From Acidobacteriota bacterium (GTDB lineage Bacteria; Acidobacteriota; Terriglobia; Terriglobales; Acidobacteriaceae), in NCBI GenBank assembly GCA_013289765.1, contig JABCZI010000002.1, positions 434,001-498,000 of the forward strand: DNA of 64,000 nucleotides, given 5' to 3'. This document shows positions 16,070 through 23,427 of this stretch, in pieces. How positions within the stretch are numbered: position 1 is the first letter of the stretch; each line of letters begins with the position of its first letter. The notes beneath the pieces were generated by a model that worked only from the letters and a program-made list of their open reading frames with translations, had not been told where the DNA came from and searched no databases. Both the position numbers and the translations under genes were made by a program.

Positions 16070-16115
16070 TTGCTACCTGTACCACGTTGCTACCTGCACC
16101 ACGTTGCTACCTGCA
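16065..16115. repeat. Three tandem 17-bp repeats
   Basis: CCACGTTGCTACCTGCA repeated three times (the first copy ends TA), starting exactly at the end of the family C element. Only one base differs among the copies, which suggests recent duplication. It lies 39 bp beyond the recQ stop. The 307-bp gap holds nothing else I can identify. Confidence 0.8.
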
Positions 16116-16153
16116 CGATGAAGCGCAAATGGGCTTTCGATTTGGCAGAAACG

Positions 16154-18037
16154 CTAGGCGGGCACAGCCGCTTTATTCAGAGTTTGCCGCCGCCTGAGAT
16201 TTCCGACCACCAAGCGGATTTCATCATAGGTAATTTCGGGCGGAAGAATGTCCTTCAGGGGCTTATAGCGATCGAGGCCTGCTTTGGCGCATGCAGCTTC
16301 GATGACGGACTGCTTTTCTTTCGTGACCCAGCCGGGTTGAAGCTCGAGCTGCCCGGTCTCCAGCAGATTTGCGATTCCGCTGACGATGGTGGAAAGTTGG
16401 CGTCCTCGAATCTGCGCGATCTCTTCCAGCGTTTTGCCTTCGGCCAGCAGGCGCAGGGTTTGATCGACCGGCTTAGCTTTTCGTTCAGCGCCGCCAGCGC
16501 GCTGCCCCTGGCTAAACTTTTCGAGGGTATCGAGAATCGGCTGGCCATAAATTTCGGCCTTACGTTCGCCGATTCCTGGAATCTCATGGAGTTCGGCGAA
16601 GGACTTTGGTTGCCGCCGGCAAATTTCTTCGAGCGAAGAATCGTGCAGCACGATGTAGGCGGGAACATTCTTCTCCTTGGCCATGGCGCGGCGCCACTCG
16701 CGCAAATACTCGCGGAGGTCTTCCGCCTCAGAGCCCGCAGCCGGGGCGGGCATCGGCTGCAAGGGGAATCGCTTTTTGCCGGCGGCTTTGCCCGCGCTCG
16801 CAGGAAGAGATTTCGCCATCCACTCCGCCGCACTTCCGCAGACATCGCAGGCGTCACACTTTTCCCACTTGGGAGCTTCGCCGAAGTGCACGCAGATCTG
16901 GCGATGACGGCAGCGCCTGGACTCAACAAACTCCCGGATGATGCGATAGCGTTCCCATGCGCGCTCGCGTTCGGCGTTGTCGGTAATTTGATTGGCGAAA
17001 AATCCCAGGAGGCCGGCATCTTTTTTCTGCCAGAGCAAAACGCAATCGGCACTCTCGCCGTCGCGGCCGGCTCGGCCCGCTTCCTGGTAATACTGTTCGA
17101 TCGACTTCGGCAGCGACAAGTGGATGACCGCGCGCACCGCCGCCTTGTTGATGCCCAGACCAAAAGCAATGGTGCCGACCAGCACGCGGACTTCGTCTGA
17201 CATCCAGCGCTCCTGGTTGCGGCGGCGATCATCGGATCCCATTTTGCCGTGATATCCGACGGCGGCGATGTCGTGGTCTTCGAGGAAATCGACAGTCTCT
17301 TCGACGCGGCTGATGGTTGGGGAATAAACAATCACGTTGCTGCCGGCGTAGCTGCGCAATGCGTTGACCAGTAGTTGCATCTGCTCATGGCTTTGACACT
17401 CGCGCACGAGGTAACGAAGGTTGGGGCGGTAGAAGCTGGCAATATATTTATGGGGATTGCGCAATTGCAGTTGCGCGAGAATGTCGTGGCGGACGTGCCG
17501 CGTGGCGCTGGCTGTGAAGGCTGCGATGGGACGATCGGGAAATTGGCTGCGCAGGCGGCTGAGCTGGCGGTATTCGGGACGGAATTCGTGTCCCCACTCG
17601 GAGATGCAATGGGCTTCGTCGATGGCGAAGAAAGCGATGGGCACTTGCTGCAGCCAGCCCATGGTGTCGCCGCGGGCTATGCGTTCCGGCGACACGTAAA
17701 GGAGGCGGAACGCGCCTTCGCGAGCGCGGCTCATTACCTTCGACTGCTCGGCCTCGCTCAGCGTGCTGTTGAGCACCGCCGCCGGGATTCCCATTTGCGC
17801 GAGTTGCGTGGCCTGGTCCTGCATGAGGGCGATTAGCGGGGAGATCACCACCACCGTTCCCTGGGAAGCTACGGCGGGCAACTGGTAGCACAGGGACTTG
17901 CCGCCGCCCGTCGGCATGACCACGCAAGTGTCATTTCCGGCGAGCAGGCTGCGCACGATCCGCTCCTGTAAGGGACGGAACATGCTGTAACCCCAGTACC
18001 GCTTAAGCGGAGTGAGCAGATCGATTTCCGCAGGCAT
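16154..18037 (-). CDS. recQ: ATP-dependent DNA helicase RecQ
   Basis: 627 residues. A 3'-5' superfamily 2 helicase acting in recombination and fork repair. Motif I is TGGGKS (43-48), motif II is IDEAHCISEWGHEFRPEY (139-156, the RecQ-specific extended DEAH), and motif VI is QEAGRAGRDG. The RQC zinc site is the CRHRQIC ... CDACDVC set (about 378-405). An HRDC domain follows with EIPGIGERKAEIYG. The last 100 residues (KPVDQTLRLLAEGKTLEEIA onward) form an extra helix-turn-helix module found in some RecQ proteins. The CPBP gene lies 177 bp upstream on the same strand with an inverted repeat between them, so it is probably a separate transcript. Confidence 0.95.
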   Translation of the reverse strand: MPAEIDLLTPLKRYWGYSMFRPLQERIVRSLLAGNDTCVVMPTGGGKSLCYQLPAVASQGTVVVISPLIALMQDQATQLAQMGIPAAVLNSTLSEAEQSKVMSRAREGAFRLLYVSPERIARGDTMGWLQQVPIAFFAIDEAHCISEWGHEFRPEYRQLSRLRSQFPDRPIAAFTASATRHVRHDILAQLQLRNPHKYIASFYRPNLRYLVRECQSHEQMQLLVNALRSYAGSNVIVYSPTISRVEETVDFLEDHDIAAVGYHGKMGSDDRRRNQERWMSDEVRVLVGTIAFGLGINKAAVRAVIHLSLPKSIEQYYQEAGRAGRDGESADCVLLWQKKDAGLLGFFANQITDNAERERAWERYRIIREFVESRRCRHRQICVHFGEAPKWEKCDACDVCGSAAEWMAKSLPASAGKAAGKKRFPLQPMPAPAAGSEAEDLREYLREWRRAMAKEKNVPAYIVLHDSSLEEICRRQPKSFAELHEIPGIGERKAEIYGQPILDTLEKFSQGQRAGGAERKAKPVDQTLRLLAEGKTLEEIAQIRGRQLSTIVSGIANLLETGQLELQPGWVTKEKQSVIEAACAKAGLDRYKPLKDILPPEITYDEIRLVVGNLRRRQTLNKAAVPA

Positions 18038-18135
18038 GAATAAGCAAGTATAGGCGAGGCGAAGATTAGGAGAACGGAAAACAGGATTTTTTCTTGGGTT
18101 AAATTTCCGGAACGGGGAAAATGCAGCAACAGATT

Positions 18136-18216
18136 AGCCGCGGATTTGCACGGATTCTCACGGATAAAACATCTTAAGGATTTGTGATCCGTGAGAATCC
18201 GTGCAGATCCGTGGCT
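18136..18216. repeat. Long inverted repeat, family E
   Basis: Two 30-bp arms built around GCACGGATTCTCACGGAT, 28 of 30 positions complementary, separated by about 21 nt. The right arm overlaps the stop codon of the CPBP gene. A single arm recurs behind gyrB at 54744. In the transcript it would form a very strong hairpin, and so may stop read-through into recQ. Confidence 0.85.
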
Positions 18217-19159
18217 AAGATTGCCTATAACTTTTGGCGAAGGCGGCCCAGGTGACGGCGATGACGACAAAGCAGAGGACGCTTCCTTCCGGCCCTACGA
18301 CTCCTCCGGTAAGCCATTGGGGCCCGTGAAACGAGGACTTCAGGAGGTGACCGGGGAAAAGGGTTCCGCTGTCGGGGACGGAGTAAAAAAATGTTTCTCC
18401 CCAATCCCATGCCATATGAAATCCGACGGCAAACCACAGGCTGCCGGTGCGGCGCAAGGTTAGACAAAAAAACAGGCCGATTACAGCAGCAGCCAGCAGG
18501 CCGGGCCACTGCTCGCCGGCATTTTGTATATGAATCAGGCCAAACGCGCTGGATAATATGACGGCGGAGGGCCAAAATCCGATGGCCCGAGTTAGGGTGA
18601 ATTGCGAATATCCGCGGAGCAAGAATTCTTCGAAGAATCCGACGAGCAGGAAGAAGACCATCCAGAAAACGGCGAACTTGAGAATGCGCAGGCCGTGCAG
18701 CGCGAGATGATCCGCCGAAAATAATCGCATGCCGTACATGGCGGCGAGCAGCAGGGTGATGCTGGCGAATCCCCAGAGTGCGCCAGCGCAAAATAGTTTT
18801 CCGAAGGCCTTTCCCTGCGGGAGGCCATAGACGGCCCATGGACGCCTCTCGACGCGCGCGAGCACGAATGCTGGGATTACCGCTGCCAGGAGAACTATCA
18901 GTTCCTCCAGCATCATGATCCAGAGCTCGCTGGCGCGCGCTTCCAAAGGCCTTGCCAGCCAACTCAAGACGGAGTGCAGCAGATAGAACATCGCTATGTA
19001 AAATGCCAGGCCCCATCCTGCTCGCAGGCCATCGGGGCCGAGAAACACGGTGCGTACGTAGGAGGGCTGCACCGCCGTGGCGAAATCCGGCGCCGGTGCA
19101 ACCAGCGGTTCCTGCTGCTCACTCGGGATGTCTGTCCCGTCATTCATCGCATCGTTCAT
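18215..19159 (-). CDS. CPBP-family intramembrane metalloprotease
   Basis: 314 residues from the ATG at 19159; a longer version from 19231 would overlap the start of the divergent gene at 19215, and an ATG at 19147 is also possible. About eight membrane helices. The CPBP (Abi/CAAX protease) motifs are present: FFEEFLLRGYSQ (the EExxxR glutamates), FGLIHIQN and GFHMAWDW, giving the Glu and His metal ligands. Members cleave prenylated or other membrane peptides or serve as bacteriocin immunity proteins; the substrate is not predictable. The N-terminal 40 residues are hydrophilic. The stop codon lies in the family E inverted repeat. Confidence 0.85.
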   Translation of the reverse strand: MNDAMNDGTDIPSEQQEPLVAPAPDFATAVQPSYVRTVFLGPDGLRAGWGLAFYIAMFYLLHSVLSWLARPLEARASELWIMMLEELIVLLAAVIPAFVLARVERRPWAVYGLPQGKAFGKLFCAGALWGFASITLLLAAMYGMRLFSADHLALHGLRILKFAVFWMVFFLLVGFFEEFLLRGYSQFTLTRAIGFWPSAVILSSAFGLIHIQNAGEQWPGLLAAAVIGLFFCLTLRRTGSLWFAVGFHMAWDWGETFFYSVPDSGTLFPGHLLKSSFHGPQWLTGGVVGPEGSVLCFVVIAVTWAAFAKSYRQS

Positions 19160-19214
19160 CGCCGGAAGTTTCTCGAAGAGGGCTGGCTCATGGTAAAACA
19201 CTTCGTCCTGCCTT

Positions 19215-20462
19215 ATGACCCGATTTTTCACGCGCGAACGGTTTGGCCGTCCGCAATTTCTCGCGGGAGCGCTGCTCGTGGCTTTTCTGGCGCAAGCAAC
19301 CTGGCTTGTATATTGCGACCTGCATTCGGCCCAGCCTCGGGCTTACGACGTTGCGGGGGGCGACGAGCAAGTGCGCATCGCCGCGGGCTGGCGGCAGCTT
19401 CACCAAGGCGCCATCGCAGGCGCGCCGTTTCCGGATCCGCCGGGCGCGCTCGATGCGGACAGTGTCGAAACTGATGCAGGCTTCGATGCCGAGCATTCTC
19501 CGCTGCTGTCGCTGGTTACGGCGGCTCCGTTGCTTGCTTTGCCGCAACGCATGCTGCAGTCGGATTCTTCTTCCTGGCACTGGTTTTCGAGGATTCCATT
19601 TCTGGCCTGCGGCGTCTTGCTGGGCGCATCGCTATGGTATGTGGCGCGCCGTCTCTGCGGAAACACCGGAGGCTTTGTCGCGCTTTCGCTCTACTGCTTT
19701 TCGCCTTCTATTATCCAAGCCAGCGCGGTTTGGCGTACTGATCCTGAAATTCTTGCGGCATGGGGAGCCTTTGGCGCGATCTTTACCGCCATCGCCGTCG
19801 CGCATACGCTCTATGCTCCGCGCGAAGTTATTCTGTGGAATTGGCGGCGCATCATTTTACTTGGCATCTCTTTGGCGATCGCGGTGGGGTCGCAGTTTTC
19901 CATGGTAGTTGTGGTTCCGCTGGCTCTCGGTTTTTTGTTTTATCTTGCGCCCATTCGCCGCAAGGCAGCTTTCATTATTTGGACTGCTGCGTGTCTCGTG
20001 GGGCTCATGCTACTTTTCGCGGCATACTTTTTTCATCCGCACGCATTTTTGGAGGGTATGCGCCACGCTTCTTTTTGGGGAGCGACCTGGCGCGGGTTCA
20101 CGGTGCCCGGCGTATACCGCCAGGTCGGACTGCAAATCTTGCGAGCTTGCCCCGCTCTCGCGGTGCTGCTGCCGATTGCAATTGCGACTTTTTTGGTGTG
20201 GCCTCGCAGCCGCTACTTCGGCAATACCGCTCCGGGCGCGGTGGCACTGCTATTTATTGGATTAGGGATGGCGCATCCGCACGTTGCGGGCGCGGGATTT
20301 CTGCTGGCTTCGGTTCCCTTTCTTCTTATTTTTGTATCTGGAGTTCTCGCCGACCTGATGGAAACTCCGGCACGGCTGCTGGTGACCGCGTGCGTTTGGG
20401 GATTGGTGGGAGCTTACATCCTGTGGAGCGTTCTAGCTTTGAGCCAGATTCCTCGCGCGTGA
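19215..20462 (+). CDS. Polytopic membrane protein, glycosyltransferase GT-C-like
   Basis: 415 residues with about nine membrane helices. The first loop, after TM1, holds acidic residues and aromatic positions (GGDEQVRIAAGW, 48-59, and later HSPLL), the layout of the ArnT/PMT group in which a DE pair in loop 1 is catalytic. The C-terminal soluble domain of ArnT is missing, so the assignment is a superfamily-level guess. The start codon lies 56 bp from the chosen start of the divergent CPBP gene. Codon use is mixed in G+C, with AT-ending codons more frequent than in its neighbours. Confidence 0.6.
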   Translation: MTRFFTRERFGRPQFLAGALLVAFLAQATWLVYCDLHSAQPRAYDVAGGDEQVRIAAGWRQLHQGAIAGAPFPDPPGALDADSVETDAGFDAEHSPLLSLVTAAPLLALPQRMLQSDSSSWHWFSRIPFLACGVLLGASLWYVARRLCGNTGGFVALSLYCFSPSIIQASAVWRTDPEILAAWGAFGAIFTAIAVAHTLYAPREVILWNWRRIILLGISLAIAVGSQFSMVVVVPLALGFLFYLAPIRRKAAFIIWTAACLVGLMLLFAAYFFHPHAFLEGMRHASFWGATWRGFTVPGVYRQVGLQILRACPALAVLLPIAIATFLVWPRSRYFGNTAPGAVALLFIGLGMAHPHVAGAGFLLASVPFLLIFVSGVLADLMETPARLLVTACVWGLVGAYILWSVLALSQIPRA

Positions 20463-20608
20463 TCTTCTCTCGAATGATCTTCTATCGAATGATCCCAGAG
20501 GAGCAAAGCGTTGAAACGGCGGCAGTTGTCTTATGACAATTCTCTACACTTTCCGCGCATCTCGGGCAGTTTCTATCGATCTAAAGGTGTAGGACTTGGA
20601 GGTGCGCC

Positions 20609-21397
20609 ATGACTTCCGCTTTGGAGTATCATAGGGGCGTGCAGCGCCCGTCTTCCGCTTCGTTCCCGCTGTTCGGGATGTTTGTGTTCCCGCTTGTGCT
20701 TGCCTTCGCTGTTGTTCTGTCAGTCCCTTCCGCAAGTTTCGCGCAAATCAATGGTGCGCCTCCGTCGGTGACTTCTGTCGGCTTCGGCGGACGGGCGGTA
20801 AACGGAACTCCACCGAGCGTCACGTCGGTGGGACGCGGCGGCTACGCGCCGAGCGGTTTCGGGCCTGCGAATGCCGGCAGGGGTTTTCATAATCAGTTTT
20901 CCCATAACGACGGCCATCATCGTCACCACAGCGTGAACGGCGACGCTTATTATCCCTACGTTTACGCACTGCCTGTCCCCTATTCGGTTGATATGGATAA
21001 TTCCGATCAGGATCAGGAAGATGACGATTCGTATTATCAGGGAGGCCCCACGGTGTTCGACCGGCGCGGATCGGGACGCGATTCCTATATTCCCCCAACC
21101 TATCCGGGTCCGGCGCATTCGCGACCGGCGGGGACAGATTCAGCGCAGGCAGATGCGGTACAAACGGATCCGCCCGCCGCCCCCGAAACGCCGCAGCCCT
21201 CGACGGTGCTTGTATTCAAAGATGGCCATCAAATGGAAGTGGGCAACTACGCCATCGTGGGCCAAGCGTTGTACGATCTGAGCCCGGGGCGTCCGCGAAA
21301 GATCGCACTGGCGGATCTCGATCTATCTGCCACGCAAAAACAAAATGACGATCGGGGCGTCAGCTTCCAACTGCCAACCTCGGCACAGGCAAATTAA
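20609..21397 (+). CDS. Secreted protein with C-terminal FKDGH domain (paralogue 1)
   Basis: 262 residues. A signal peptide (about 20-46, ending SASFAQ) follows a hydrophilic leader; a later start is possible. The region after it has two PPSVTSVG repeats (52-59 and 68-75), then Gly/His/Asn-rich low complexity and Asp/Pro stretches. Residues about 195-255 (from STVLVFKDGHQMEVGNYAIV) form a small beta-rich domain also present in the next gene. No function is known. It is followed after one base by its paralogue, which points to one transcript and gene duplication. Confidence 0.7.
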   Translation: MTSALEYHRGVQRPSSASFPLFGMFVFPLVLAFAVVLSVPSASFAQINGAPPSVTSVGFGGRAVNGTPPSVTSVGRGGYAPSGFGPANAGRGFHNQFSHNDGHHRHHSVNGDAYYPYVYALPVPYSVDMDNSDQDQEDDDSYYQGGPTVFDRRGSGRDSYIPPTYPGPAHSRPAGTDSAQADAVQTDPPAAPETPQPSTVLVFKDGHQMEVGNYAIVGQALYDLSPGRPRKIALADLDLSATQKQNDDRGVSFQLPTSAQAN

Positions 21398-21398
21398 C

Positions 21399-22151
21399 AT
21401 GCGACTATTGGCCGCCGCGCTCGTTACAATTTTGGCGCCGCTGGCCATAGCGCAAGGAAATGTCGCGGCCCACTCTGGGCGCCGGGCTTCTCGAGGGCAT
21501 CACGCGGCGGCGGCGCCGTTGAGCTCTTTTCTTACGCCGTTCCTAGGCGATTCTTTCAGTCCCGATGACCTGTCACCGGGCGGCGATCCCTCACAGGCAC
21601 CCTCATTCTTGCTGGACGCGACACGCGCATTATCGGGTCCTGGTGGTTTTCCGGGACAGCCTGATACGCGCCACGAGTCTTCTTCGTCGTCTTCTTCCGA
21701 GCCGCTGTTGATTGAACTTCAGGGCGACCGCTATGTTCGGATCAGCAGCGCTGCAATTGATGGAGAGGCGCGGCCGCTGCCTGGGCCGCAAAGCAATTTC
21801 CGCGTTGGCAATGGTCAGCCGGCGAAAGCGGGTGGAGGCCATTCGAAACCTCTGGCGCAAAATGCCGCTGCGGGTTCAGGGCCGATGATCGCCGCCGGAC
21901 CTGCGGCTGCGGCGAGCGTGCTGCCTGCCGCCATTTTGATTTTTCGCGACGGACACAGCCAGGAAGTCCACGATTACACCATTGCGGACGGATTCCTTTA
22001 CGCGCGCGGTGATTTCTATACGGATGGATACTGGAACAAAAAAATTGATCTCGCCGCCCTGGACCTCGCCGCTACCATGCAAACCAATTCCGCGCGCAAC
22101 GTGAGGTTCGTTATTCCTTCATCGCCGAACGAAGTCATCACGCGGCCGTAG
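21399..22151 (+). CDS. Secreted protein with C-terminal FRDGH domain (paralogue 2)
   Basis: 250 residues from the ATG at 21399, one base after the preceding stop codon. Signal peptide at 1-19 (LLAAALVTILAPLAIAQ). The middle is Ser/Gly/Pro-rich with a seven-serine run. Residues about 178-245 repeat the domain of the upstream gene: AILIFRDGHSQEVHDYTI against TVLVFKDGHQMEVGNYAI, then KIDLAALDLAATMQTN against KIALADLDLSATQKQN. The shared part suggests a protein-interaction or ligand domain on two otherwise unrelated low-complexity carriers. It converges on the acyltransferase gene with 19 bp between the stop codons. Confidence 0.75.
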   Translation: MRLLAAALVTILAPLAIAQGNVAAHSGRRASRGHHAAAAPLSSFLTPFLGDSFSPDDLSPGGDPSQAPSFLLDATRALSGPGGFPGQPDTRHESSSSSSSEPLLIELQGDRYVRISSAAIDGEARPLPGPQSNFRVGNGQPAKAGGGHSKPLAQNAAAGSGPMIAAGPAAAASVLPAAILIFRDGHSQEVHDYTIADGFLYARGDFYTDGYWNKKIDLAALDLAATMQTNSARNVRFVIPSSPNEVITRP

Positions 22152-22170
22152 TAATGGCGGAGCATTCCCG

Positions 22171-23172
22171 TTACGCAGCCTGAGCATAGGCTCGTTCGCG
22201 CACTTGCCGCTTCTGCCGCAGCCGCAGCATGGGCTGCTCCACAAGATAATAAGAAAGGCTGGCCAATCCCACCGGAGCGAATAACCAATACCAGTTCCTG
22301 TGCTGGGGTCCGTAGGCGAATAACTGCTGCCAAAGATAAAGGCCGTAGCTGATCTTGCCCAGCCACACGACCGGCTTGAGGTTCAGTATCCAGTAGGGCG
22401 ACTGCACCACGTGCAGGAGCAGCCCGGCAATAGAGAGGTGCAGCAACGGCCAAAGCACGAGCAACAGAAGGGGCGTTGTGCGAAAGTGCACCGCTGCCAC
22501 GTATACCGGAACCAGCGCGACAGTTATCACCATCAGCCACGCCCATGCAGTTTTAATATGCGGGAGGCGCGCGGAATAAATCGCCAGCAAGCAGCCGATC
22601 GCCAGGACATCGGCCACGGCCGGAAAAGTTTCGTCAGCCCGGCCATGAAATTTCAGCAGGTGGCAGGCAACACGATAAAGAGGGGCAAATAAAATCACTC
22701 CGGCGAGAATCGCAGTACGGTGCGCGTGCCATTTCTTTAGCACTCCGGGCCAGAGGAAATAGAATTGTTCCTCCACGCTCAGGGACCACAGGTGGCCCAC
22801 AAACCAGGGATGCCAGGGATCAAAATTTGTCAGGTACAGGGCAGCGGCTGCCATGTGATACCAGCGGAGCTGTCCCCAGTAAATGATGAAGACGGGAAGC
22901 ATGAATGCGATCGCGGCGGGCAAAATCCGGTAAGCCCTTCGCACATAGAACTGGCGGAGCTGGATCGTGGAACTCCGCGATCGTTCCTGCAACAAAAGCG
23001 TGGTAATCAAATATCCCGAGATAATAAAGAAGATTCTCACTCCCAGATTGGCGAACGCACCTCCAACTTCCCAGTGGTAGCGGAGCGAGGTCCAATGTCC
23101 GACGACGACCATTGAAATCGAGATGGCACGCAGGCCGTCGAGGGATGGAATCCGCTTCATGCTGCGCAGCAT
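22171..23172 (-). CDS. Membrane acyltransferase (acyltransferase 3, OafA/YrhL type)
   Basis: 333 residues, about nine membrane helices. The N-terminus RIPSLDGLRAISISMVVVGH (7-26) carries the DGLR motif and the His that is essential in this family, and RIFFIISGYLIT is the second signature (F(F/L)xxSG(F/Y)L). Members O-acylate surface polysaccharides, lipids or antibiotics. There is no SGNH domain at the C-terminus. An alternative start is four codons in (23160). It is preceded by the divergent gyrA promoter region and is not part of an obvious polysaccharide cluster. Confidence 0.85.
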   Translation of the reverse strand: MLRSMKRIPSLDGLRAISISMVVVGHWTSLRYHWEVGGAFANLGVRIFFIISGYLITTLLLQERSRSSTIQLRQFYVRRAYRILPAAIAFMLPVFIIYWGQLRWYHMAAAALYLTNFDPWHPWFVGHLWSLSVEEQFYFLWPGVLKKWHAHRTAILAGVILFAPLYRVACHLLKFHGRADETFPAVADVLAIGCLLAIYSARLPHIKTAWAWLMVITVALVPVYVAAVHFRTTPLLLLVLWPLLHLSIAGLLLHVVQSPYWILNLKPVVWLGKISYGLYLWQQLFAYGPQHRNWYWLFAPVGLASLSYYLVEQPMLRLRQKRQVRERAYAQAA

Positions 23173-23310
23173 AAAGGTGCAGAGGGCGAACTACTTGTGA
23201 TGTCTGAACTGTGGTGAAAGTCTTTTGCGTGCTTGTCCCAAGTCGGGACCCGGCGGCATCAGAAGTGTCATCGACGGCGCGCCCGAAGGCCTACGGATCG
23301 CTCTCTTTCG

Positions 23311-23339
23311 TGGTACAATAAAAGCAGTTCCGGTACCGT
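23311..23339 (+). promoter_or_regulatory. Possible gyrA promoter
   Basis: TACAAT at 23334-23339 is a good -10 hexamer about 90 bp before the gyrA start, but the -35 region is poor. The sequence from 23173 to 23427 holds no other recognisable element. Confidence 0.3.
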
Positions 23340-23427
23340 GTAACACCTTATAAATACAGCCAGTTACGGCCTTTTCGCAGCGCCGCCATTCGGACTGCCG
23401 GAGGGTAGCTGACAGCAGCGAGCAATT

